Origin: Geodermatophilus sp. TF02-6
Lineage (GTDB): Bacteria; Actinomycetota; Actinomycetes; Mycobacteriales; Geodermatophilaceae
Direction of reading: 5' to 3'
DNA: 64,000 bases
Assembly (NCBI RefSeq): GCF_003319115.1
Contig: NZ_QOHF01000005.1
Coordinates: 62,001 to 126,000, forward strand
Shown piece by piece: positions 23,325 to 31,329 of this stretch. Each line of letters begins with the position of its first letter. The first letter of the stretch is position 1. Position numbers and translations under genes: made by a program. The notes beneath the pieces are model-generated. The model saw nothing but the letters and a program-made list of their open reading frames with translations, ran no database searches and was not told the DNA's origin.

Positions 23325-24350
23325 TCAGCTACGGGACCGGGCCAGCTCCGCGGCCAGCGGCTCCCACAGGTCCAGCCGGGACGGCGCGGCCGCGTAGACG
23401 CTGAACCGGTCGACCAGCGCCGTGAGGCGGGTTCGCACCTCCCGCCCGACGTCGGCCGGGTCGGCGACGACGGCGAACGCGGCGAGCACCTCGTCGTCGA
23501 CCAGCTCGCGCATCGCCGTCCACCGGTCCTCGCGGCGGCCCACGGAGAGCGCGTGCAGTTCGTCGGCGAGCGCCTCCCACCCGTGCAGCTCCAGCACCGG
23601 GCGGTAGGCGGGGGTGCTGCCGTAGAAGGCGATGGCCGCCCGTGCGGCGGCGGCCGACTCCGCCCGTTCGGCCTCCGTGGTCCCGGTGACGACGAAGCCC
23701 GGGAGGCTCACGGTGACCTGCTCCCGCGACCGGCCGGCCGCGGCGAGCCCCTCCGCGAGCGCGGGCAGGGTGCGTTCACGCAGGTACCGGGGCGTCGTGA
23801 AGGCGTGCACGAGCAGGCCGTCGGCGACCTCACCGGCCAGCCGGGTCATCCCCGGCCCGACCGCCGCCAGGTGCACCGGCGGCCCGCCCCACTCGTGCGG
23901 CTCCGGGGTGAACACCGGCGTCATCAGGGTGTGCCGGTAGTGCTCGCCGGTGAAGCGCAGCGGGGTGCCCTCCTGCCACGCCGACCAGATGGCCCGCAGC
24001 GCGGCGACGTACTCCCGCATCCGCGGCACCGGCGCGCTCCAGGGCATGGAGAAGCGCCGCTCGACGTGCGCGCGCACCTGGGTGCCCAGGCCCAGCACGA
24101 ACCGACCGCCGGTGTAGCGCTGCAGGTCGTGGGCGGTCGTCGCGACGGTCATCGGCGAGCGGGCGAAGGCGACGGCGATCGCCGTCCCCACCTGCAGCCG
24201 GGTGGTCGCGCGGCCGGCCACGAGCAGCGGCAGGAACGGGTCGTGGTTGGTCTCGGAGGCCCAGACGCCCGCGTATCCCCGCCGCTCGAGCTCGCAGGCG
24301 ACCGCGGGGACGTCGTCCAGCCCGGCGGGGAGGGTCGCGTCGAGGAGCAC
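23325..24350 (-). CDS. LLM class (F420-dependent type) oxidoreductase
   Basis: A 341-residue luciferase-like TIM-barrel enzyme. Landmarks: GYAGVWASETNHDPFLPLLV, TTRLQVGTAIAVAFARSP, TTAHDLQRYTGGRFVLGLGT and PVHLAAVGPGMTRLAGEVAD. This subfamily in actinomycetes generally uses coenzyme F420 rather than FMN; the cofactor here is inferred from the host group. The substrate is unknown. Start GTG at 24350. Confidence 0.88.
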   Translation of the reverse strand: MLLDATLPAGLDDVPAVACELERRGYAGVWASETNHDPFLPLLVAGRATTRLQVGTAIAVAFARSPMTVATTAHDLQRYTGGRFVLGLGTQVRAHVERRFSMPWSAPVPRMREYVAALRAIWSAWQEGTPLRFTGEHYRHTLMTPVFTPEPHEWGGPPVHLAAVGPGMTRLAGEVADGLLVHAFTTPRYLRERTLPALAEGLAAAGRSREQVTVSLPGFVVTGTTEAERAESAAAARAAIAFYGSTPAYRPVLELHGWEALADELHALSVGRREDRWTAMRELVDDEVLAAFAVVADPADVGREVRTRLTALVDRFSVYAAAPSRLDLWEPLAAELARSRS

Positions 24351-24395
24351 GGCACCGCAGCCTGCCCGACCGGCGACCCCCGCCGCCAGGGCCGG

Positions 24396-24542
24396 TCAGG
24401 GCGTGTCGGCGCCTTCGCCGGGCAGGTCCTCGCCCTCGGCGGGTTCCTCGCTGCGAGGGGTGCGGCCGGCATCCTCCTGACCGGGCGGGTCGCCGCCCTC
24501 GGCGGGTTCGGGACTACGGGCCGGGCGCTCGGGCTCGCTCAT
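24396..24542 (-). CDS. Small acidic Pro/Glu-rich protein
   Basis: A 48-residue protein from ATG at 24542, with GAGGAGG eight bases upstream, a strong site. Sequence: MSEPERPARSPEPAEGGDPP, then RSEEPAEGEDLPGEGADTP. A PEPAEGGD/EEPAEGED repeat is visible, and the GEDLP motif resembles its relatives at 19.1 and 19.6 kb. It is probably disordered, with unknown function. Confidence 0.65.
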   Translation of the reverse strand: MSEPERPARSPEPAEGGDPPGQEDAGRTPRSEEPAEGEDLPGEGADTP

Positions 24543-24596
24543 CGCCGTCCTCCTCGGTCGTCGGCTGGCCGAGCCTGTGCCCGCGCAGCCGCCCGG

Positions 24597-25520
24597 TCAA
24601 CCCACCCGGACCGACTCCGGGAGGGGGTCGCGGGCCGCGGCCACACCGCCGGCGTCGGGCAGGGCCCCGCGCGCTCCGGGACCGGTGGTCGACAGCGCGG
24701 CGGCCGTGACCGCGGCCGCGACCGCCTCCTCCGGCGCGGCCCCCGCGGCCAGGGCGACGGCGAGCGCGCCGCAGAAGCAGTCGCCCGCCCCGGTGGTGTC
24801 CACCGGCCGCACCGGCGGCGGGGGCTGCAGCAGCACCGGGCCGTCGTCCGGCACCAGCAGCGCGCCGCGCGCGCCCAGGGTGACCACCACCGCGCCGACC
24901 GTCAACGAACGGGCCAGGCCCGCCAGCTCGGCCGGCGTGCGGACGCCGGGCGCCGCGCCGGCCAGCTGCACCAGCTCGTGCTCGTTGGGCACCAGCACGT
25001 CGACCCGCGCGAGCAGTCCCGCGGGCAGCGGCTGCGGCGGCGCGGGGGTGAGGACGACGGTGCCGGTGGCGGCCTCCGCCGCGGCCTGCACGGTCGCCAT
25101 CGGCACCTCCAGCTGCAGCAGCACCACCCGCGCCCGGCGCACCGGCTCGACCGCGACGTCCTCCGGCCGCAGCTCGGCGTTCGCCCCCGGGACGACGACG
25201 ATCAGGTTCTCGCCGCTGCCCTCCTCGACCGGGATGGTCGCGGTGCCGGTGGGCACGTCCGGCGTCCGGTGCACGGAGGTGACGTCGACCCCGGCCGCGG
25301 CCAGGGCGGCCAGCTGGCGCTCGCCGGCCGGGTCGGTGCCCACCCGGCCGACCATGGCGACCCCGCCGCCCAGCCGGCCGGCGGCCGCGGCCTGGTTGGC
25401 CCCCTTGCCACCCGGCGCGAGCACGGTGTCCCGGCCGACGACGGTCTCGCCCCGGCCGGGCAGCCGGTGCACGCGCACCAGCACGTCCTCGTTGAGGCTC
25501 CCGACGACGGTGACGTTCAC
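24597..25520 (-). CDS. rbsK: Ribokinase-like PfkB family sugar kinase
   Basis: A 307-residue kinase from GTG at 25520. Motifs: VNVTVVGSLNEDVLVRV, GGKGANQAAAAGRLGG (PfkB signature 1), VPNEHELVQLAG and DTTGAGDCFCGALAVALAAG (signature 2 with the catalytic Asp). It phosphorylates ribose to ribose-5-phosphate in the family type. Its start overlaps the stop of the DUF6328 gene by four bases (GTGA), so the two are cotranscribed. No ribose transporter is adjacent, so another pentose or nucleoside sugar is possible. Confidence 0.88.
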   Translation of the reverse strand: MNVTVVGSLNEDVLVRVHRLPGRGETVVGRDTVLAPGGKGANQAAAAGRLGGGVAMVGRVGTDPAGERQLAALAAAGVDVTSVHRTPDVPTGTATIPVEEGSGENLIVVVPGANAELRPEDVAVEPVRRARVVLLQLEVPMATVQAAAEAATGTVVLTPAPPQPLPAGLLARVDVLVPNEHELVQLAGAAPGVRTPAELAGLARSLTVGAVVVTLGARGALLVPDDGPVLLQPPPPVRPVDTTGAGDCFCGALAVALAAGAAPEEAVAAAVTAAALSTTGPGARGALPDAGGVAAARDPLPESVRVG

Positions 25521-26011
25521 CGGTGGGCCCTCCGGTGCTGACGCAGCGGCAGCGCGTACCAGGTCAGCGCGCCGACCACGACCACGACGGCGCAGCAGAC
25601 CAGCGCCGGCCAGCGGCCGAGGACGACGTCGAGCACGAGCAGCACCGCCGCGGCGATACCGAGCAGCAGCAGGGCGAGGCCGGTCAGCAGGGCGCGGTCG
25701 GCGAAGGTGACCAGCTCCTCCTTGCGCCGCTGGCGGAACAGGATGCGGTGGAAGGACACCGGCGCGATGAGCACCAGCGTCGCGGTCGCCGTGCTGAGCA
25801 GGGTGGTCGTGTAGACCGCCGTCCCGAAGGCGTCGAGCCCGTCGAAGCGCGCGGCGAACGGCAACGTGAGCAGGAACGCGAACAGGATCTGCACCCCGGT
25901 GATGGCCACCCGGGTCTCCTGCAGCAGCTCGGCGAGGTTGCGGTCGAGCACCTCTTCCGGCGTCTCGCCACGGGCCAGGGCCGTGGTGGCCACGTCCGTC
26001 CGTTTCTGCAC
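25517..26011 (-). CDS. DUF6328 family membrane protein
   Basis: About 164 residues. The N-terminal cytoplasmic helix ETPEEVLDRNLAELLQETRV is followed by GVQILFAFLLTLPFAARF and three further hydrophobic segments (TLLSTATATLVLIAPVSF, ALLTGLALLLLGIAAAVLLV, ALVCCAVVVVVGALTWYA), giving four membrane helices with a basic loop FRQRRKEE. The family is common in actinobacteria, with no known function. Two starts are possible: GTG 26044 and GTG 26011/26014. I prefer 26011, since 26044 leaves only 17 bases before the divergent gene. Confidence 0.75.
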   Translation of the reverse strand: MQKRTDVATTALARGETPEEVLDRNLAELLQETRVAITGVQILFAFLLTLPFAARFDGLDAFGTAVYTTTLLSTATATLVLIAPVSFHRILFRQRRKEELVTFADRALLTGLALLLLGIAAAVLLVLDVVLGRWPALVCCAVVVVVGALTWYALPLRQHRRAHR

Positions 26012-26061
26012 CACACGGCTGCGGTACCGCGTCGAGCAGGACACGACACGCGGAGGCGAGC

Positions 26062-26436
26062 ATGGCCCAGGACGACACCGGCAGAGACGACACCGGCAGA
26101 GATGACGCGGACACGACCCGCCGGGAGTTCGCCGAGGCGGTCAACATGACCGCGGCCGAGCTGGCGCGGTGGCTGCAGACCGACGAGTCGCAGTCGGTGG
26201 GGCAGCAGAAGGAGGCCGGCGGCGAGTCCACCGGCCACGCGGAGGGACGCCGCATCGTCGAGATGCTGCGGAAGAAGAAGGCCGACCTGACCGACGACGA
26301 CCTCGCGCACATGCGCAAGGTGCACGGCTACGTCGCCCGCCACCTGGCGCAGCGGCCGGCCAAGGAGGAGATCGAGACCTCCCGCTGGCGCTACTCGCTG
26401 ATGAACTGGGGGCACGACCCGCTCAAGGACCGGTGA
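26062..26436 (+). CDS. DUF3140 family protein
   Basis: A 124-residue protein: FAEAVNMTAAELARWLQTDE, GHAEGRRIVEMLRKKKADLT, DDDLAHMRKVHGYVARHLAQ and WRYSLMNWGHDPLK near the end. This is the DUF3140 pattern, a helical DNA-binding-like family of unknown role. The N terminus has a 15-bp in-frame duplication (GACGACACCGGCAGA twice). It overlaps the next gene by GTGA. Confidence 0.85.
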   Translation: MAQDDTGRDDTGRDDADTTRREFAEAVNMTAAELARWLQTDESQSVGQQKEAGGESTGHAEGRRIVEMLRKKKADLTDDDLAHMRKVHGYVARHLAQRPAKEEIETSRWRYSLMNWGHDPLKDR

Positions 26437-27134
26437 GCCGCTTCCGGCGCAACGACCCCGCCCAGTACGACCAGCTCGCCGACCAGTGGTGGGAGGCCTC
26501 CGGCGGGTTCGCCGCGCTGCACTGGCTGGCCGCCTCGCGCGCCGAGCACATCCCGCCGGCGGCGGCGCCCGGCGCGGTGCTGGTCGACCTGGCCTGCGGA
26601 GGCGGGCTCATGGCGCCGCACGTCGCCCGCCTCGGCTACCGCCACGTCGGCGTCGACCTGGGGGAGCGCGGGCTGCGGGTGGCGCGCGAGCACGGCCTGC
26701 ACCCGCTGCGCGGCTCGGTGCTCGCCGTCCCGCTGGCCGACGGGTGCGCCGACGTCGTCGTGGCCGGCGAGATCCTCGAGCACGTCGAGGACGACGTGGC
26801 GGTGCTGGCCGAGTGCGCCCGGCTGCTGCGCCCCGGCGGCACCCTGGTGATCGACGCGCTGGCCGACACCCGGGTCGGGCGGTTCCTCATGGTGACCGTG
26901 GCCGAGCGGCTGCCCGGCGGCCCGCCGCCGGGGATCCACGACCCGGCGCTGTTCGTCGACCGCGCCCGGCTGCTGGCCGCCGCCGACGCGCTCGGCCTGG
27001 AGCTGCGGCTGGTGGGGCTGCGGCCGTCGCTGCGGGACGCGCTGGCCTGGCGGCTCGGCCGGCGCCGGTCGGTCCGGATGAAGCCGATCCGGTCCACGGC
27101 GGTGGTCTTCGCCGGATACGGGCGCAAGCGGTGA
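26433..27134 (+). CDS. UbiG-like SAM-dependent methyltransferase
   Basis: A 233-residue methyltransferase from GTG at 26433, coupled to the DUF3140 gene. Motif I is VDLACGGGLMAPHVARLGY; then VGVDLGERGLRVAREH, DVVVAGEILEHVEDD and LRPGGTLVIDALADTR follow. The N-terminal AQYDQLADQWWEASGGFAAL is typical of 3-demethylubiquinone-type enzymes. Actinomycetes use menaquinone, and the type III polyketide synthase starts 62 bases later, so O- or C-methylation of that enzyme's resorcinol/pyrone product is the likelier job. That is inference. Confidence 0.85.
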   Translation: MSRFRRNDPAQYDQLADQWWEASGGFAALHWLAASRAEHIPPAAAPGAVLVDLACGGGLMAPHVARLGYRHVGVDLGERGLRVAREHGLHPLRGSVLAVPLADGCADVVVAGEILEHVEDDVAVLAECARLLRPGGTLVIDALADTRVGRFLMVTVAERLPGGPPPGIHDPALFVDRARLLAAADALGLELRLVGLRPSLRDALAWRLGRRRSVRMKPIRSTAVVFAGYGRKR

Positions 27135-27195
27135 GGCGGGACGGGCAGGTCACCCGTACCGTCGGGGCCGTGACGCCGAGCCCCAGCGTTCGCTC

Positions 27196-28230
27196 GTGAC
27201 CGCCGTCCTGACCGGTGCGGGTTCGGCCGTACCGACGACGATCGACCAGGACGACGTGTGGGACGGCTTCTTCGCCGACCACTACGCCGGCGTCCGCGCC
27301 GCCCGGCGGGTGTTCGCCTCCTCGGGGGTGCGCCGCCGGCACGCGGTGGCCAACCCGATGGACGAGGACCTCAGCGGCTGGGGCACCGGCGCGCGGATGC
27401 AGCGCTACGTCCAGGAGGCGCTGCCGCTGGGCAAGCAGGCGGTCGCCGGCGCCCTGGACGCCGCGGGCCTGGCGCCGGGTGACGTGGGCCTGTTCGCCGT
27501 CGCGACCTGCACCGGGTACGCCACCCCCGGGCTGGACATCCGGCTGGCCAGCGACCTCGGGATGCCGCCGGGCCTGCAGCGGCTGCTGGTCGGGCACATG
27601 GGCTGCTACGCGGCCATCCCCGGCATGGCCGCCGCGGCCGACTACGTGACGGCCCGGACCCGCCCGGCGGTGCTGCTGTGCTGCGAGCTGACCAGCCTGC
27701 ACGTGCAGCCGGCGGTCCGCGACCTCGACCAGGTGGTGGCGCACGCCCTGTTCTCCGACGCGGCGGCCGCCGTCGTGCTGCAGCCCGGCGCCGGTCGGGG
27801 GCGGCGGCTGGCCGGGGTGGTCGCCCGCACCGACCCGTCCACCGCCGACCACATGACCTGGGACGTCACCGACCTCGGGTTCCGCATGGGGCTGTCCCCG
27901 CGGGTGCCCGACGTGCTCTCCCGGCACGTCGGTGCCGTCGTCGACGAGCTGCTGACCGGTGCCGGGCTGGCACCGGCGGACGTCGCCGGCTGGGCGGTGC
28001 ACCCGGGCGGGCCGCGGATCCTCGACGTCGTCCGGGACGAGCTGGGGCTGACCGAGGCGCAGCTGGCCGCCTCCCGGCGGGTGCTGGCCGAGCACGGCAA
28101 CTGCTCCTCGGCGACGGTGCTGCTGGTGCTCGAGGAGCTCGCCGACGTGGACGGGCCCGTCGTGGCGATGGCGTTCGGGCCGGGCCTGACCCTGTACGCG
28201 GCGCTGCTGGTCCCGGCCCGAGGCTGGTGA
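27196..28230 (+). CDS. Type III polyketide synthase (chalcone synthase-like)
   Basis: A 344-residue homodimeric ketosynthase. The catalytic triad is visible: Cys in VGHMGCYAAIPGM (~138), His in GWAVHPGGPRILD and Asn in VLAEHGNCSSATVL. It condenses an acyl-CoA starter with malonyl-CoA units without an acyl carrier protein, giving alkylresorcinols, alkylpyrones or naphthalenes. Neighbouring methyltransferase (26433-27134) suggests a methylated product. There is no obvious fatty acyl-CoA ligase or membrane tailoring enzyme nearby. Start GTG at 27196. Confidence 0.92.
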   Translation: MTAVLTGAGSAVPTTIDQDDVWDGFFADHYAGVRAARRVFASSGVRRRHAVANPMDEDLSGWGTGARMQRYVQEALPLGKQAVAGALDAAGLAPGDVGLFAVATCTGYATPGLDIRLASDLGMPPGLQRLLVGHMGCYAAIPGMAAAADYVTARTRPAVLLCCELTSLHVQPAVRDLDQVVAHALFSDAAAAVVLQPGAGRGRRLAGVVARTDPSTADHMTWDVTDLGFRMGLSPRVPDVLSRHVGAVVDELLTGAGLAPADVAGWAVHPGGPRILDVVRDELGLTEAQLAASRRVLAEHGNCSSATVLLVLEELADVDGPVVAMAFGPGLTLYAALLVPARGW

Positions 28231-28290
28231 CTGCGCGGCCGCACCGCCTACGCTGAGTGAGGTGCGCCACACTCCGGAGGGGGTGCTCGC

Positions 28291-28956
28291 GTGAGATCGG
28301 CAGCCGCGGCCATCCGGGTGTTCCTCGTCGACGACCACGAGGTCGTCCGGCGCGGCGTCGCCGAGGTCCTCGAGGAGGACCCGGGGATCAGCGTCGTGGG
28401 CGAGGCCGGGTCGGTCGCCGAGGCGCTGGCCCGGGTGCCGGCGGTGCGCCCGGACGTCACCGTCGTCGACATGCGCCTGCCCGACGGCGACGGCGCCGAG
28501 GTCTGCCGCCGGCTGCGTGAGTGGGCCCCCAGGCTGCGCTTCCTGGTGCTGACCAGCTTCCCCGACGAGGACGCGGTCGCCGCCGCGGTCGACGCCGGCG
28601 CATCGGGCTACCTGCTCAAGCAGGTGCGCGGCTCGGCGCTGGTCTCCGCCGTCCGGACCGTGGCCGCGGGCGGGACGCTGTTCGACCAGGACGCCGGAGC
28701 ACCCGCCGGCGCGGCGCGCCACCGCCCGGCCGAGCGCGACCGCCGCCTCGCAGTGCTCACCGAGCAGGAGCGCACGGTGCTGTGGCTGATCGGCGAGGGG
28801 CTGACCAACCGGCAGATCGGGGTGCGGATGGGCCTGGCCGAGAAGACGGTGAAGAACTACACCAGCCACCTGCTGGCCAAGCTGGGGCTCGAGCGCCGCA
28901 CCCAGGCCGCCATCCTGGCCACCGAGCTGCGCGACCGGGCCGACCCGCCGCCCTGA
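28291..28956 (+). CDS. NarL/LuxR-type response regulator (DevR-like)
   Basis: A 221-residue regulator. The receiver domain is at ~8-125 (VFLVDDHEVVRRGVAEVLEE, phospho-Asp in VTVVDMRLPDGDG, TSF and LLKQVRGS with the conserved Lys). The LuxR helix-turn-helix is at ~150-210 (LTEQERTVLWLIGEGLTNRQ, then GLAEKTVKNYTSHLLAKLGL). It resembles DevR/DosR, which control hypoxia and dormancy responses. It converges on a DevS-like kinase, its probable partner. Start GTG at 28291, with CGGAGGGGG upstream. Confidence 0.92.
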   Translation: MRSAAAAIRVFLVDDHEVVRRGVAEVLEEDPGISVVGEAGSVAEALARVPAVRPDVTVVDMRLPDGDGAEVCRRLREWAPRLRFLVLTSFPDEDAVAAAVDAGASGYLLKQVRGSALVSAVRTVAAGGTLFDQDAGAPAGAARHRPAERDRRLAVLTEQERTVLWLIGEGLTNRQIGVRMGLAEKTVKNYTSHLLAKLGLERRTQAAILATELRDRADPPP

Positions 28957-28973
28957 CCGGCGACCGGTGCCGA

Positions 28974-30572
28974 TCAGTCCCGGCCGGGCAGCGGCACCGT
29001 CCAGCGGATCTGGGTGCCCGCCGGCCCGGCGCGGGTGGTCAGCCGCCCGCCGTGCCGCTCGGCGCGGTCGGTGAGGTTGGCCAGGCCGCTGCGCACCGTG
29101 ACCGCGGGCAGCCCGACCCCGTTGTCGGTCACGACCACGCCGACCTCGGAGCCGACGGCCACGGTGACCGTCACCCGGCTGGCCTGGGCGTGCTTGACCA
29201 CGTTGGTGACCAGCTCGCGGACGACGGCGACCACGTCCGGGACCAGCGTCGGCGGCAGGCCGTCGACGTCGCCGCGCACCCGCACGTCCGGGCGCAGACC
29301 GTGGCCGCCGGTGATCGACCGGACGACGTCGACGATGCGGCTGCGGACGGCGTCGGGCGAGGCGTCGCGCGCCTCGTGCAGCTCGAAGATCGCCGAGCGG
29401 ATGCGGGCGATGGTGCCGTCGAGCTCGTCGACGCGTTCGGCCAGCCGCGCCGCCGCCTCGGGGTGGGTGTCCGCCAGCGAGCGGCTGATCCGGTCCAGCG
29501 CCAGGCCGGTGGCGAAGATCCGCTGCACGACGTGGTCGTGCAGGTCGCGGGCGATCCGGTCCCGGTCGGCCTCGACCTGCAGCCGCCGCTCCCGCTGCTG
29601 ACTGCGGGCCAGCTCGAGCGCGACCGCCGCCTGCGCGGCGAACGCGGAGGCGAGCTCCAGGGTGTCGGGCTCGAACGGCTCCCGGCCGGGGAACCGCAGC
29701 GCCACCACGGTGCCCAGCGGCGGGCGGCCGCCCAGCGGGATGACCAGGGCCGGGCCGAAGTGCCGGGCGACCTCGCCGAGCACCGGCGCCCGTCGGCCCC
29801 CGTGTGCCGCGGTGCGGGCGTCGGCGATCAGCAGCGGGACGCCGGAGCGGTGCGCCGCCCCCAGCTGGCTGTCGAGCAGGGGGATGCGCACGCCCTCGAC
29901 GCTGGCGACCTCCTCCTGGTCCGGGCCGACGGCGACGACGACGGTCAGCGCGTCGTCGTCCTCCGCGGAGGGCACCAGCACGCCGGCGGCGTCGGCCGAG
30001 GCCAGGGCGGCCACCCGCTCGCCGATCGAGCGCAGCACGCGGTCGGGGTCGGCCCCGGACAGCAGCGCCGTGGCGATGTCGCTGCCGGCCTGGACCCACG
30101 CCCGCCGGTGCTCGGCCCGCTCGACCAGCTCGGCGTTGGCGATCGCCAGGCCGGCCGCCGCGGCCAGGGCCCGCGCCGCCGCCTCGTCGGCCGCGGTCAA
30201 CGGCGCGCCGGTGTCGTCGGTGGAGAGGTGGAGGTGGCCGAAGACGGCCTCCCCGACCCGGACCGGCACCCCCAGGGACCGGCGGGCGGGCGGGGAGCCC
30301 GCGGCCACCGGAGGGAGGTCCTCCGGCCGCAGCCTGCCGGTCCGCGCCCGGTCCGCGGCGTCCGCGCCGACGACGACGAACCGCTCGAACCGGGCGCCCG
30401 AGTCGTCGAGCACGCCGAGGGCGGCGGAGGTGGCACCGGTGTGCGCGACCGCCGCGCGGACGATGCCGCGCAACGTGCCGGCGACCTGCTCGCTGTGTGC
30501 CGCCGTCCGCCCGCCGGGGACGGGCACGTCGGCCGAGGGGAGAGCGGGGGCCCTGGTGCCGGGCGGGGTCAC
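28974..30572 (-). CDS. GAF-domain sensor histidine kinase (DevS-like)
   Basis: A 532-residue cytoplasmic kinase with two GAF domains (~30-165: GIVRAAVAHTGATSAALGVL, SLGVPVRVGEAVFGHLHLS; ~190-330), then the HisKA_3 dimerisation/phosphoacceptor motif DRDRIARDLHDHVVQRIFAT with its His, and an HATPase domain (ELVTNVVKHAQASRVTVTV, VTDNGVGLP). In DevS/DosT the first GAF binds heme; I cannot confirm the proximal His here. Start GTG at 30572 is chosen because upstream frame lacks GAF character. It follows the USP gene by 59 bases and converges with the response regulator. Confidence 0.9.
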   Translation of the reverse strand: MTPPGTRAPALPSADVPVPGGRTAAHSEQVAGTLRGIVRAAVAHTGATSAALGVLDDSGARFERFVVVGADAADRARTGRLRPEDLPPVAAGSPPARRSLGVPVRVGEAVFGHLHLSTDDTGAPLTAADEAAARALAAAAGLAIANAELVERAEHRRAWVQAGSDIATALLSGADPDRVLRSIGERVAALASADAAGVLVPSAEDDDALTVVVAVGPDQEEVASVEGVRIPLLDSQLGAAHRSGVPLLIADARTAAHGGRRAPVLGEVARHFGPALVIPLGGRPPLGTVVALRFPGREPFEPDTLELASAFAAQAAVALELARSQQRERRLQVEADRDRIARDLHDHVVQRIFATGLALDRISRSLADTHPEAAARLAERVDELDGTIARIRSAIFELHEARDASPDAVRSRIVDVVRSITGGHGLRPDVRVRGDVDGLPPTLVPDVVAVVRELVTNVVKHAQASRVTVTVAVGSEVGVVVTDNGVGLPAVTVRSGLANLTDRAERHGGRLTTRAGPAGTQIRWTVPLPGRD

Positions 30573-30631
30573 GGCCCGGTCGTCGGGGTCCTGGGAGGGC
30601 AGCGGTGCACGGGTGGGGATGCCGACCTCCG

Positions 30632-31180
30632 TCAGGCGCCGCGGGCCAGGCGGCGGACGGGCGGCCGGGGGACGGCGGGACGCAGCAGGGTCTTGCCCTG
30701 GCCGTTGACCACCACGAGGTCGGCGCCGCGGGCTGCCGCGGTCAGCGCCTCGAACAGGGGGCGCTCCAGGACGGTCGTGCGGATCCGGCCCACGACGCCG
30801 GTCTCGGCGATCGCCTGCAGCACCTGCGCCTCGAGCCGCTCCAACGCGGCGGCCGCCTCGTGCCGCGCCGGTCGGGTCAGCCCGCCGAGCCCGTCGTCGT
30901 CGGGGTCGTCGAGCACGCAGACCGCCACCACGGTGCCCTCTCGCCGGGCGGCCTCGCGCAGCGCCCACACGAGCGCGCCGTGCCCGGCCGGCGAGCCGTC
31001 GACGTCGACGACCAGCCAGGGGCTCTGCCGGCGCGAGTGCAGGAGGGGCAGGCGCACCGGCTCGACCTGGGGCACCGCGGTCCCGTCGCCCGCCGGCGTC
31101 TCGTCGGCCGGGTGAACGGCGGGGTGCGCCGGCTGGCCCTGCTCCTCTGATCCGGAGCCGAACCCGGGCGCGTCGTCCAT
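30632..31180 (-). CDS. Universal stress protein-like protein
   Basis: A 182-residue protein. A polar N terminus (~1-50) precedes the USP fold: PWLVVDVDGSPAGHGALVWA, EGTVVAVCVLDDP, EAQVLQAIAETGVVGRIRTT and ADLVVVNGQGKTLL. The usual ATP-binding G-x2-G-x9-G-S motif is degenerate (VVVNGQGKTLLRP), so it may not bind ATP in the standard way. It heads the operon with the DevS-like kinase, as in the DosR regulon, where USP genes are targets of the regulator. Confidence 0.75.
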   Translation of the reverse strand: MDDAPGFGSGSEEQGQPAHPAVHPADETPAGDGTAVPQVEPVRLPLLHSRRQSPWLVVDVDGSPAGHGALVWALREAARREGTVVAVCVLDDPDDDGLGGLTRPARHEAAAALERLEAQVLQAIAETGVVGRIRTTVLERPLFEALTAAARGADLVVVNGQGKTLLRPAVPRPPVRRLARGA

Positions 31181-31273
31181 GGCAGCGATCGTGGACCGCG
31201 CCGACGGGCGACGGCAGGGACCAAGGACCCGGCATCTGCGCAGGTCGTGTCGGTACGGCTCCGTTCAGTACCG

Positions 31274-31291
31274 GTCACAGCATGTTGTGAC
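31274..31291. promoter_or_regulatory. Palindrome upstream of the USP-kinase operon
   Basis: GTCACA-6-TGTGAC lies 94 bases upstream of the USP start, with an almost symmetric centre (GCATGT). It is a candidate operator. It has the outward orientation of the CRP half-sites, not the CRP consensus, and it does not match the DosR box. Confidence 0.4.
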
Positions 31292-31329
31292 TGACCGTGA
31301 TGGGATGGACACGGGTGCCCGGTTGCCCC

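Noticed and set aside
26887..30099. Long minus-strand open frame across the PKS and kinase region
   Set aside because: It overlaps a catalytically complete PKS and response regulator on the other strand and has no domain of its own apart from the antisense shadow.
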